A DNA stretch of 8,158 nucleotides, taken from assembly GCA_003140785.1 (NCBI GenBank), contig PLKY01000184.1, positions 1 to 8,158 on the forward strand. Reading direction: 5' to 3'. Positions 1 through 6,819 of this stretch are shown here, one piece after another. The notes beneath the pieces are model-generated. The model saw only the letters and a list, made by a program, of their open reading frames with translations, did no database searches and had not been told where the DNA came from. This DNA comes from Acidobacteriaceae bacterium. Lineage in GTDB: Bacteria > Acidobacteriota > Terriglobia > Terriglobales > Acidobacteriaceae. The position numbers and the translations under genes are program-made. Numbering within the stretch: position 1 is the first letter of the stretch; each line of letters starts with the position of its first letter.

Positions 1-325
1 TCTGTGTGGCGGACTACACTAGGGCACTCCAGCTGCCCAAAACAGATCAGATCGTTTATGGAACCCTGGTGAAATTGAGTGGAAATAAGTGCTTTTGATT
101 GAATTGCTTACCGTGTGCTTGCCGATCTTTGTTGCTCTTTGTGGCTCTTGGATGCTTTGACCGCTACAAATTCGACTACAGCAATGAATTTGCCCACATT
201 CTTGTTCAGTGGAACAACGGGAAAAGCACGTCAGTTGCTGCGCCTGGCATTGCCTCCTCTTTTCGGCCATTGGGCACTTTTGCTCCGCACCGTTGGAGTG
301 AACAATCGCTCATTCCGAGACTCCT
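1..325. other. Intergenic stretch without a supported gene
   Basis: This is the stretch downstream of the c-di-GMP gene's stop codon. Short open frames exist on both strands, but their translations are rich in Cys, Arg, Ser and Gln, have no recognisable motif and no convincing ribosome binding site, so I do not call them. I see no good intrinsic terminator for the minus-strand gene. A 7-bp inverted repeat (CAAGCAG at 327-333 with CTGCTTG at 343-349) overlaps the stop codon, but no T-run follows it. Positions 121-160 contain four loosely similar decamers, described in the findings. Confidence 0.6.
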
Positions 326-3300
326 TCAAGCAGAAGACAAGGCTGCTTGCCGCCCGGATCGGATTTTGGCGAGGCACACCTTAAGCTGTGCGACAGGATC
401 TGGGGTGGGTCGCCCCAGCAAATAACCCTGTGCTTCATTTCCGCCCATGTCCTTGATCAATTTCAATTGCTCCGGTGTCTCAATACCCTCGGCGATCACC
501 CTCATCCCAAGATCTTGGGCCAGCGTCACCAGCGAGCGCACGATTGCCTTTGTCTCCGGACGTTCGATCAGATCCTTCACGAAGGAGCGATCAATCTTCA
601 AGGCGTCAAAACCCAGCTCTGGCAAATAGCTGAGGCAAGAATATCCCGTGCCGAAGTCATCTATCGCGAAGCTTACGCCGATACTCCGCAGGCGCTGCAT
701 TGATTCGGCGGCCCGTTCGAAGCCGACCAGCATCGCTGACTCGGTGAGTTCGATTTGCAGCAAATTCGGCTTGAGCCCGGTCCTTCTTAACGTTTCGGTT
801 ACCTCATCCACAAACGAGTCACGAGCGAATTGGACACTGGAGACGTTGACTGCCACCTGGACGGGGTGACCCGCAAAAGATTGCCAGCCGACGGCCTCAG
901 CACAGGCCCGCTCCATGATGTAGTTGCCAAGCGGGACAATCAGGCCGCTCTCTTCAGCTACTGGGATGAATTTAGAGGGAGGAATCGTCCCAAGTGTTGG
1001 GTGGGTCCATCTGGCAAGAGCCTCGAACCGAACCAATCGACCCGAAACCAAGTCGAACTCAGGCTGGTAGTGTACCGCAATACTTGCGTCTTCCAGCGCA
1101 CGTCGAAGCTGATTCTCAAGCGTCATGCGCTCTCTGACCGAATTTCCGAGATCCTGTGTGAAGAACACGGCATGATTCTTGCCGGTTCGCTTGGCGGCAT
1201 ACATCGCACTGTCAGCTTGTTGCAGCAAATCCATCTCGTCGTTTGCGTGATCAGGGAAAGTGGAGATGCCAATACTGGCGCCGATGGTGATTTCCTGCCC
1301 CTCGATGTAAAACGGCCGCGCCAGCGCTTCCAGTAAACTTTCTGCGACCGTATGCGCATCGTCCTTTCTTTTGATGCAGTTCAGTACGACCGTAAACTCG
1401 TCCCCACCAAAACGCGCCAGGATGTCAGACTTTCGAATTCGTGAGCACAATCGTTCAGCGACCTGCACCAATAGAATGTCACCGGCGGTATGTCCAAGGC
1501 TGTCATTGACCAGTTTGAACCCATCAAGGTCGATGTAAAGGAGTGCCATCGTTGTATTGTGACGCTTGGCTGCTGCGAGGCTTTGCGACAAATGCTCGGA
1601 CAAATGTCTCCGGTTCGGCAACCCGGTCAGCTTATCAGTTAGTGCCTGTTGCTGCAGGTTGGCTTCAGCTTCTCTATTCGCTTGCTCTGACCTCTGCAGT
1701 TCTGAAAGCATTCCGTTGAATCCAACCACCAGTTGCGCGACCTCCTCACTGCCGCGAACAGACACTTTGGTATTAAACTTTTGCCTGATGGAAACTTCAC
1801 GCATCGCATTCGAGAGATCTTCTATTGCTTTCGCCGTTTCAGCGGCCTTCTGCAAAGCGAGCCTTTGGACGCGCACCCTTCTGCGCAGCGCGCTGACCCA
1901 CACCAGGGCCACAAGGATGGCAAGGGCGAAGGTCACCAGTACGAGGAACGCATGTTGGAGATTCCAGAATGGCGCCGCCTTGACCAAGGTGACGTCAGAC
2001 GGAGATCTCAACAGAATCTTGAAACTTACGGGTTGCTGCTGGAGAAGCAGGTACAACTTGTTCGGATCGACTTGAGCAGAACAGATTCCCGTGAGTCGGA
2101 GTACGCTGCCCTCCTTAGGGAGCCACCCTTCAGCACCGGAATCGGTCGTCTTCAGCTCTGCGACAAAGGTATGGAGACCCGACTGCAAAAGAAGGCTCTT
2201 GCCTGAAGGACCATCGATGGAAGCCAGCAGTTTCCCTTCTATCGAAACAAGCTGCGAATCGTATCGTCCTTGCAAAATCGATTCGACGGTCGCGGTCTTT
2301 GCGAATGTAGGCACCTTGCGGCCCAGCGGCCGAAACACAGCGTCTGTGATGACTGGCGAATACCTCCCCACTAGCGAGGGGTACCCAAGCGCTTCCACAA
2401 GATCACCGACCTGCAGTGAAGCTATATCACCGTACACCTCGACTCCGCCGCTGTCGTCTTGAACGTAAAGAGAGTCGCGGTCCACCATGACTACCGAGCC
2501 TTTTACTTTCACACGATGGCCGGGCCTCGCCTGGTGAGAAAAACGCAGCAGCTCGTCGATCGGAGTCGGCATCAGCTCAAATGGCTTTTGAACTGCCGGT
2601 TCAATGACCTGAATATCCTCGGGCGATGTAATGAGCAACTGGTACCCGATCAGTTGGCGGTGAGAGTTGAAAACTGTCCCAAAGACGCCGTGGATGCTAA
2701 CCCTGGCATCTTCAAGATGCCGCAGCTGCTCGACATACGAAGGCAGAGACGAGGTGTACACATGAATCTGGCCGAAGCTTGAATAAAGTTCGAACGTAAA
2801 GAGATGTGCGGCTTCCTCTCCGATCTTAACTGGATGTATTACACCCTGGACCTGCACAAACTGTGAATCCCGCATTCCGCCAGCAGCGTCGATGCCTGTG
2901 ACCGGCAGGGGAGACGGTAGTGGCGCCGCACCCTCAATCAGGAACTTCGGCGCGACAATAACAGGCGCAAAGTCACCTGCATTGGTCAGGCCCACAACAG
3001 TGACCTTCTCCCCGGCATGTAACTCCGTGCGGGCGCCTGAGTACTTGATGTAGATGCCGCCAGTGGCGTCTTGCAGGTATAACTGTCTCCATTCCGAGTC
3101 GTTGTATGTGATGACACCGGAGATGCGCACAGGTAAGGCGAGGCTAGCGCGCGCTCCCGGCAGTTCGCGAACCGCAGCTACCGTCTGTATTTCCTTCACC
3201 CGGATGCCGGTTGTTTCGGTACTGGCGAGCTGCGTTGAGGGGATTTCGGTTGCTTGTGCATGGGAAAGATCGATTCGAAGCCCAGTGCGACTGGGAAATC

Positions 3301-4192
3301 CCGCCACCTCTACAGAAGAACCAATCGGGATGGTCTGCGAGGCAAGAATCTGGCATTGAATCGCTCCCCAGCGGTCTTCCAACAGCACCGAATCGGGGGA
3401 TGGCCTTGCGACCACCTGGCCGCGCACACGAAGCCGGTGACCACTCCGGACAGCAGGGTTGTCATAGATCTCCTGAATGGAATATAGCGGTGAGTGGTGG
3501 GGGGCTGTCTGCTCAATCCGAACATCCTCATTCGTGCTTACCCAGACCCGGCGGGAGACCACTGCACCGTAGCTGTCGCGAAGCACCTCAGGAACCCCAA
3601 TCACGCGCACTTTGGCATCGACCAGTTGAGAAAGTCCGGCGTCCGACCGCGGGAGAATCAGCTCGGCTGGGTCGCCAAATTCCGCGATGGCAAGACGCGC
3701 CCGAGAATGAGGGTCCGTACTGATGCCGCGAACTATCGCAGTCGTCTGAATCCGGGTGCCCGATTTGTTGCCTTCAGGGAGATCCGTGGGCGCCACGAAA
3801 GGAGGCTGTTGCAGAAGCACTCGCCCATGAGTGAAAATGACCTTCACGTTTTTTAACGCAACACTGCTCGGCCCCAGAACAGCGTCGTAGTGTGCTGTTT
3901 TTGTTGCCTCGACTGTGATGGATTCACCAGCATTGACACCCAGAATCCCGGGGGGCTCCTTGATAGCTATGGCCCCGGTGTCATCCTGAAGCCAGAAGCG
4001 CTCTCCCACGGGATCGACGCAGGTTACGACGCCTACCAGGTGGACAACATCGCCGATCGGAATCTCCTGCAATTCCTGGATCGTGTTGTGCGAGAAAAAC
4101 AAGCGGAAGTGATGCCACGTTGCCCAGCAAACAGCCACAAGTGATGCCGCAAGCACCGCATTGCGAAACGGACTGGCGCCGAGTCGATTCAT
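326..4192 (-). CDS. Membrane-anchored GGDEF-EAL c-di-GMP cyclase/phosphodiesterase with OB-fold-like repeat sensor
   Basis: This 1288-aa protein is predicted to both make c-di-GMP from two GTP and hydrolyse it to pGpG at the inner membrane. Seen in order: a hydrophobic segment near residues 9-33; about 700 residues of OB-fold-like repeats (45-735); a second membrane segment near 745-769; a HAMP-like stretch and coiled coil (785-850); a GGDEF domain with intact GGDEF at 929-933 and an RKSD product-inhibition I-site at 920-923, five residues before it; and an EAL domain with EAL at 1057-1059, N1116, ELTE around 1148, DDFGTG at 1178-1183, K1199, E1235 and Q1255. All key catalytic motifs of both domains are present, so both activities are possible; which dominates cannot be told. 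With two membrane passes the repeats would face the periplasm. I chose the ATG at 4192. A TTG four codons upstream is also open, and neither has a strong Shine-Dalgarno sequence. The gene appears monocistronic. It is unusually long for a GGDEF-EAL protein because of the repeats. Confidence 0.95.
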   Translation of the reverse strand: MNRLGASPFRNAVLAASLVAVCWATWHHFRLFFSHNTIQELQEIPIGDVVHLVGVVTCVDPVGERFWLQDDTGAIAIKEPPGILGVNAGESITVEATKTAHYDAVLGPSSVALKNVKVIFTHGRVLLQQPPFVAPTDLPEGNKSGTRIQTTAIVRGISTDPHSRARLAIAEFGDPAELILPRSDAGLSQLVDAKVRVIGVPEVLRDSYGAVVSRRVWVSTNEDVRIEQTAPHHSPLYSIQEIYDNPAVRSGHRLRVRGQVVARPSPDSVLLEDRWGAIQCQILASQTIPIGSSVEVAGFPSRTGLRIDLSHAQATEIPSTQLASTETTGIRVKEIQTVAAVRELPGARASLALPVRISGVITYNDSEWRQLYLQDATGGIYIKYSGARTELHAGEKVTVVGLTNAGDFAPVIVAPKFLIEGAAPLPSPLPVTGIDAAGGMRDSQFVQVQGVIHPVKIGEEAAHLFTFELYSSFGQIHVYTSSLPSYVEQLRHLEDARVSIHGVFGTVFNSHRQLIGYQLLITSPEDIQVIEPAVQKPFELMPTPIDELLRFSHQARPGHRVKVKGSVVMVDRDSLYVQDDSGGVEVYGDIASLQVGDLVEALGYPSLVGRYSPVITDAVFRPLGRKVPTFAKTATVESILQGRYDSQLVSIEGKLLASIDGPSGKSLLLQSGLHTFVAELKTTDSGAEGWLPKEGSVLRLTGICSAQVDPNKLYLLLQQQPVSFKILLRSPSDVTLVKAAPFWNLQHAFLVLVTFALAILVALVWVSALRRRVRVQRLALQKAAETAKAIEDLSNAMREVSIRQKFNTKVSVRGSEEVAQLVVGFNGMLSELQRSEQANREAEANLQQQALTDKLTGLPNRRHLSEHLSQSLAAAKRHNTTMALLYIDLDGFKLVNDSLGHTAGDILLVQVAERLCSRIRKSDILARFGGDEFTVVLNCIKRKDDAHTVAESLLEALARPFYIEGQEITIGASIGISTFPDHANDEMDLLQQADSAMYAAKRTGKNHAVFFTQDLGNSVRERMTLENQLRRALEDASIAVHYQPEFDLVSGRLVRFEALARWTHPTLGTIPPSKFIPVAEESGLIVPLGNYIMERACAEAVGWQSFAGHPVQVAVNVSSVQFARDSFVDEVTETLRRTGLKPNLLQIELTESAMLVGFERAAESMQRLRSIGVSFAIDDFGTGYSCLSYLPELGFDALKIDRSFVKDLIERPETKAIVRSLVTLAQDLGMRVIAEGIETPEQLKLIKDMGGNEAQGYLLGRPTPDPVAQLKVCLAKIRSGRQAALSSA
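1988..4060 (-). repeat. About seven tandem OB-fold-like sensor repeats within the GGDEF-EAL protein
   Basis: Residues 45-735 of the encoded protein repeat a diverged unit of roughly 75-110 residues. Each starts with an xVxGxV strand and most carry a central 'LQDDTGGI'-like strand-turn: GVVTCVDP...WLQDDTGAI near 55-77, RGQVV...LLEDRWGAI near 256-278, SGVITYND...LYLQDATGGI near 358-380, and KGSVVMVD...LYVQDDSGGV near 564-584. Units near 150-225, 440-530 and 635-740 are more diverged. Such units occur ahead of histidine kinases and cyclases in Acidobacteriota and Verrucomicrobia as far as I recall. The OB-fold label, the unit count and a ligand-sensing role are inference. The DNA itself is not visibly repetitive, so the repeats are old. 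Confidence 0.6.
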
Positions 4193-4475
4193 TTGCGTAA
4201 CCAACGGGCATAAAAGCTGCCGCGCTCACGAAGCGAGCTAGGCAACTCGTTCACCGAGAGACTCCTGACAGAAAAGCGATGCGCAGAATACCCAGTCGTG
4301 AACAGCATTGAGGACCCCTACTCCGCTCAGGATAAGCGGGCACCTAGGTGGACCACGCAGATGTGATGCGCAGCCTCATTATGTAATCCGATCCAACTCA
4401 ATGCTGCGAGGGAAGAACCGCCTTCGCAATTGCCCATAGGTCGTAGTCTCGCGGCCATCCGTGGGATTCACTTAG
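4193..4475. other. Upstream region of the c-di-GMP gene, no gene seen
   Basis: This is the leader side of the minus-strand GGDEF-EAL gene. I find no convincing coding frame here. Visible structures are a short hairpin in the predicted 5' leader (GCTCAC 4224-4229 with GCGAGC 4233-4238, one G-T wobble) and a perfect 10-bp palindrome CACCTAGGTG at 4341-4350. On the minus strand a CATAAT hexamer (4378-4383) could be a -10 box, but it lacks a good -35 at normal spacing. I looked for conserved pieces of a c-di-GMP riboswitch and did not see them. Confidence 0.4.
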
Positions 4476-4510
4476 CCTGTAGCTCGCCAAAATAGCGATC
4501 TGCTGTCGAA
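4476..4510 (+). repeat. 35-bp imperfect direct repeat, copy 1
   Basis: The sequence begins CCTGTAGCTCGCCAAAATAG and matches 4714-4748 at 31 of 35 positions by eye, in the same orientation. The two copies bracket the transposase remnant. It is too long for an ordinary target-site duplication. Confidence 0.7.
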
Positions 4511-4565
4511 TCATGGAGATAAACTGTATGTGCACTTTGGTCTGTTTCCGTGGAAAACTGGTCTC

Positions 4566-4713
4566 ATGCTGCGCCTTTTGACGCTTGTGTCTGTCTTGGC
4601 TACTCAGCCCATTCGCTCTCGTCGCCACCTCCTCTTGGAAACTTGGCGCTTCGACGACAACTTGTTGTCTTGAGGCAGAGGCGCCCGCAACCACGACGAT
4701 TTGCTGCTTCTGA
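4566..4713 (+). pseudogene. Transposase N-terminal remnant (integrase-core family), frameshifted and truncated
   Basis: The ATG at 4566 opens a frame ending in HLLLE (residues 21-25, to 4640). The following frame, from about 4641, continues with NLALRRQLVVLRQRRPQPRR and then FAASD. Joined, these give the well-known N-terminus of integrase-core transposases with a 'LLLENLALRQQLAVLRRRRPRPR'-like start, as I recall that family. The join needs one extra A in the GGAAAC stretch at 4637-4642, so a one-base deletion has split the frame. Similarity stops around 4713, where the second 35-bp repeat begins. No DDE catalytic core remains, so the fragment (about 50 codons) is non-functional. Exact IS family cannot be given from this piece. 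Confidence 0.65.
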
Positions 4714-4748
4714 CCTGTGGCTCGCCAAAATACCGATCTGCCTTCGAA
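4714..4748 (+). repeat. 35-bp imperfect direct repeat, copy 2
   Basis: The sequence begins CCTGTGGCTCGCCAAAATAC and is the second copy of 4476-4510 with four mismatches, 238 bp downstream. It starts where recognisable transposase sequence ends, about 90 bp before the tRNA fragment. Confidence 0.7.
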
Positions 4749-4836
4749 AACAAGCGTATGGATTCTTCTTCGGGATCAGCATCAGTGCGATGACGATGCC
4801 CCAGAACTGCTTCACCACGTTGGCAAGTCCTGCTGG

Positions 4837-4897
4837 GCGGCAGCGCATCTGTCTCGGAAGCAGAGGATCGGGGGTTCGAATCCCTCCGCCCCGACCA
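4837..4897 (+). other. 3' fragment of a tRNA gene (Pro-like, CGG anticodon) with CCA; candidate att site or tRNA scar
   Basis: Seen: the D-arm 3' strand GCGC (4843-4846); an anticodon arm TCTGT/GCAGA (4848-4852, 4860-4864) around loop CTCGGAA with anticodon CGG; variable loop GGATC; a perfect T arm GGGGG-TTCGAAT-CCCTC (4870-4886); acceptor 3' strand CGCCCCG (4887-4893); discriminator A; and CCA (4895-4897). The matching 5' acceptor strand, expected as CGGGGCG near 4821, is absent (TGGCAAG there), and no proper 5' D-stem strand exists, so this is not a functional tRNA. A37 rather than G is also odd for tRNA-Pro. A tRNA 3' part alone is the standard footprint of site-specific integration, and a tyrosine recombinase lies about 270 bp away. 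The role as an att site is inference. Confidence 0.65.
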
Positions 4898-4906
4898 GTA
4901 AGGATC

Positions 4907-4923
4907 CTCCGGCAGAGCCGGAG
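4907..4923 (+). terminator. GC-rich hairpin 10 nt after the tRNA fragment
   Basis: A perfect 7-bp stem CTCCGGC / GCCGGAG with an AGA loop is followed by TCTTTCGG. Its placement just after the tRNA CCA end fits the original terminator of the tRNA gene, although the T-run is poor. It suggests that the right side of this fragment is ancestral tRNA-flanking sequence. Confidence 0.5.
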
Positions 4924-5068
4924 TCTTTCGGTTGCTGGCCCCTCAAAGGGACCTAGTCGCAACCGGTGAAAAGCAAAAGCAACCGCAACAGCCGGACCTT
5001 ATTACGCGATCGGTTGTCACAAACAAAAGCAACAGCGGCAGGAACACTCCCGGAACTCTCAAAGTTTT

Positions 5069-5090
5069 ACTGCCACCCCGGCAGTGGGGT
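5069..5090. other. Two overlapping, mutually exclusive hairpins
   Basis: ACTGCC (5069-5074) can pair with GGCAGT (5080-5085) around an ACCCC loop. The same ACCCC (5075-5079) can instead pair with GGGGT (5086-5090) around GGCAGT. Both stems are perfect, but they share bases, so only one can form at a time. A function is not shown. Confidence 0.5.
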
Positions 5091-5091
5091 A

Positions 5092-5108
5092 CCAGACCGA
5101 TGGTCTGG
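5092..5108. other. Perfect 7-bp inverted repeat
   Basis: CCAGACC (5092-5098) and GGTCTGG (5102-5108) are separated by GAT. It sits between the tRNA fragment and the integrase stop codon. It could be a protein-binding dyad, for example a recombinase core site, or an RNA hairpin; no T-run follows on either strand. Confidence 0.5.
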
Positions 5109-5118
5109 ACAATAAGGG

Positions 5119-5143
5119 AAGGAGCAAGTGGATTTTGCTCCTT
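5119..5143. terminator. 9-bp hairpin downstream of the integrase gene
   Basis: AAGGAGCAA (5119-5127) pairs perfectly with TTGCTCCTT (5135-5143) across a 7-nt loop. It lies 28 bp beyond the integrase stop codon, the right place to end that transcript. The minus-strand continuation CCCTTATTG is only weakly T-rich, so intrinsic termination is possible, not certain. Confidence 0.4.
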
Positions 5144-5170
5144 GAGAGAGCCGGGGGATCTCCCGTTTGA

Positions 5171-6268
5171 TTAGAATCTATAACTTATCCTGATATGTTC
5201 TGATCGAACACAGCCACGGCTCGCCGCTTCGCTTCCGCCCTCGTGCGAGTAACGCTCGAGCATCTTGGGACTCATCCAGCCAAACAGTGCCTGGAGAGTT
5301 TGTTCAGTTGCGCCGCCAGCGGCTATGCGCGAAGCCGCGGTGTGCCGGAGATCGTGCCATCGGCATTCGACACCCGCCGCTTTCTTTGCTGTCTCCCATG
5401 CCGTCTTAAAAGTACTAACAGGCTGGTCGGGGAACGTCCGGAAGGCTACAACCACACCTCCAAACCTGTTTTTCTCTCCCTTCAAACCAAAGGCTTGGCG
5501 TGGAAACACGGCATGGCTGGGCTGTACATCCGGGAACTGACTGCGCCAATTCTGTAGAGTCTGGGTTGCAAGCGCACTTAAGTAGACGAGACGGCCTTTG
5601 CCGCCTTCGGTTTTGCTCTCGCCCACGGTGACGATACCTTTCAGGAGATCAATCTGGCGCCACCGAAGGGAGCGCAGTTCCAGCGCGCGCAGACCGGTAT
5701 GAATTGAGACGAGGACAGCGGGATACAAACCTTGGCTGACGCTGGCCCTGCAAGCAGACAAGAGCCGAACGACTTCATCGTCGGACAACTCGCGACCCGT
5801 GTCCCTGTTTTCCTTAAGCGGTTTCACATCGTCTTGAATGTTCTCCCATAACTTCGCTTTGCGAAGCACAGATCTCATTAGTGCAATCTCGATGTTGATC
5901 GATCTGCCGGAAGCACCTTCCTTTAGCCGAGCCCGCTGATAAGCGTGTATGTGCTCCGGGCGTATCTCAAACAGAAGCTTCCCACCGAAGTGGGGTTCCA
6001 AATGCGCAAGCGAGTTTGCGTGTATCAACCGCGTCGTGGGTGCCCAGTGTGGCTCGTGCTCCGACAGAAAGTTCTTGACGGCAACGGCGAATAACTTAGG
6101 CTTCGCTACCGCTTTAAGCCCCTGCGCTCCCAACTCAAGGTTTCGCCGCCGCTCTCGTTCTAACCTCTCGCAGACACCCCTGGAGGTGGACCTGCTGGAT
6201 TCTTGAATTCGTTGGCCTGCAAAGCTAAACCCATACCAATAAATCGAACCACGCTTGAATATGCTCAC
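5171..6268 (-). CDS. Site-specific tyrosine recombinase / integrase
   Basis: This 365-aa protein is a lambda-type integrase that would cut and rejoin DNA at att sites through a phosphotyrosine intermediate. Seen: an N-terminal SIFKRGSIYWYGF arm-binding-type start, a helical core-binding region near residues 60-150, and the catalytic domain with R194 (TGLRALEL), K219 (ESKTE), H305 and R308 (HDLRHT), W331 (FGW, where many relatives have H) and nucleophile Y340 (ERYSH). The catalytic set is complete and the length is normal, so it may be active. I chose the GTG at 6268 because GAGAGG lies 9 nt upstream and many relatives start right at this motif; a GTG at 6295 would add nine residues with a poorer site. 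The gene reads toward the tRNA 3' fragment and hairpin cluster, which fits an integrase beside its attachment site. Which element it moves is unknown. Confidence 0.93.
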   Translation of the reverse strand: MSIFKRGSIYWYGFSFAGQRIQESSRSTSRGVCERLERERRRNLELGAQGLKAVAKPKLFAVAVKNFLSEHEPHWAPTTRLIHANSLAHLEPHFGGKLLFEIRPEHIHAYQRARLKEGASGRSINIEIALMRSVLRKAKLWENIQDDVKPLKENRDTGRELSDDEVVRLLSACRASVSQGLYPAVLVSIHTGLRALELRSLRWRQIDLLKGIVTVGESKTEGGKGRLVYLSALATQTLQNWRSQFPDVQPSHAVFPRQAFGLKGEKNRFGGVVVAFRTFPDQPVSTFKTAWETAKKAAGVECRWHDLRHTAASRIAAGGATEQTLQALFGWMSPKMLERYSHEGGSEAASRGCVRSEHIRISYRF

Positions 6269-6275
6269 TTCACTT

Positions 6276-6283
6276 TCCCTCTC
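6276..6283 (-). promoter_or_regulatory. Ribosome binding site deciding the integrase start
   Basis: GAGAGGGA on the minus strand ends 7 nt before the GTG at 6268, with its GAGAGG core 9 nt away. It lies inside the longer possible reading frame from 6295, which favours the shorter protein. Confidence 0.55.
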
Positions 6284-6810
6284 AATTGTTACCACCTTGA
6301 GTTCGCTCGCGCCGCCTTGAGTTCCTCTTTCAGTTGAATCCCTCTTCTGGCCCTCACGGGTCTTCGGAAGGTTCTTGATCCGATTCTCCAGTTATTTTCA
6401 GCGAAAGAGTCTCACGGCTGCAAAGAGGGTGGGGAGACGACCTGTGCGGGCTGATTCTGGCAAACGGCACCAGTCACCAATTCCCGGTAGCTTGAGTCAT
6501 TCATCAAAGTAACTTCACCGGCAGCGGCTCCGGCCATCGGATGCGTGCTCTCGTGGATGCAGAGACTCGACGAGTGCATCGAAATCGAGAACAATATATT
6601 TCGAAAGCGAGGTTCGATATGGCAACGGTTTTGGCCGCTCCGTTTGTGGCGGGATACATACATCTCAATAGCAAGGTTACTCACCGCGCATTTGAACTTG
6701 CAGAACTGCCGAACAACGGGTTTGAAATGGAACGCGCCTCATCGGGCCGGCAGTATTCCTGCTGCACAGACCGCCACTCCAATAGACTGCAAGCACTTAG
6801 CTTTGCAACA
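6284..6810. other. Gap between divergent integrase and unknown gene, no gene supported
   Basis: About 530 bp separate the two divergent genes. Long frames exist on both strands: the frame of the downstream plus gene stays open back to an ATG at 6541, and a minus frame covers 6412-6684. Neither shows a motif, a good ribosome site or balanced composition. On the minus strand TTGCAG followed 17 nt later by TGAAAATAAC (about 6385-6425) is a weak promoter candidate for the integrase. The region probably holds the divergent promoters and possibly decayed sequence. Confidence 0.4.
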
Positions 6811-6814
6811 GAGG
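6811..6814 (+). promoter_or_regulatory. Shine-Dalgarno site for the 256-aa unknown gene
   Basis: GAGG sits 5 nt before the ATG at 6820. It is the reason for preferring this start over the ATG at 6541 in the same open frame. Confidence 0.5.
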
Positions 6815-6819
6815 CGCAG

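Noticed and set aside
19..270. 83-codon minus-strand frame downstream of the c-di-GMP gene
   Set aside because: Cys/Gln/Ser-rich with no recognisable domain; it looks like a chance frame.
830..3856. Many plus-strand open frames of 60-170 codons across the c-di-GMP gene
   Set aside because: They lie entirely inside the well-supported 1288-aa minus-strand gene and show no motifs; they are antisense shadows.
4205..4330. c-di-GMP riboswitch in the leader of the GGDEF-EAL gene
   Set aside because: The conserved pieces of the known c-di-GMP aptamers are not visible; only a short hairpin is.
4821..4897. A complete functional tRNA-Pro gene
   Set aside because: Length would fit, but the 5' acceptor strand TGGCAAG cannot pair with CGCCCCG at three or more positions, and the D arm has no 5' partner strand at the right place.
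4600..4962. Minus-strand 120-codon frame containing GGIRTPDPLLPRQMR
   Set aside because: This peptide is the reverse-strand translation of the tRNA 3' fragment, not a protein motif. The rest of the frame runs through the repeat and transposase debris.
6412..6684. 90-codon minus-strand frame upstream of the integrase
   Set aside because: No motif, no ribosome site, and composition unlike the real genes; it overlaps another equally weak frame on the opposite strand.
6541..6819. 93-codon N-terminal extension of the unknown plus-strand gene
   Set aside because: The frame is open, but there is no ribosome site at 6541, the residue make-up looks random, and a GAGG lies 5 nt before the ATG at 6820.
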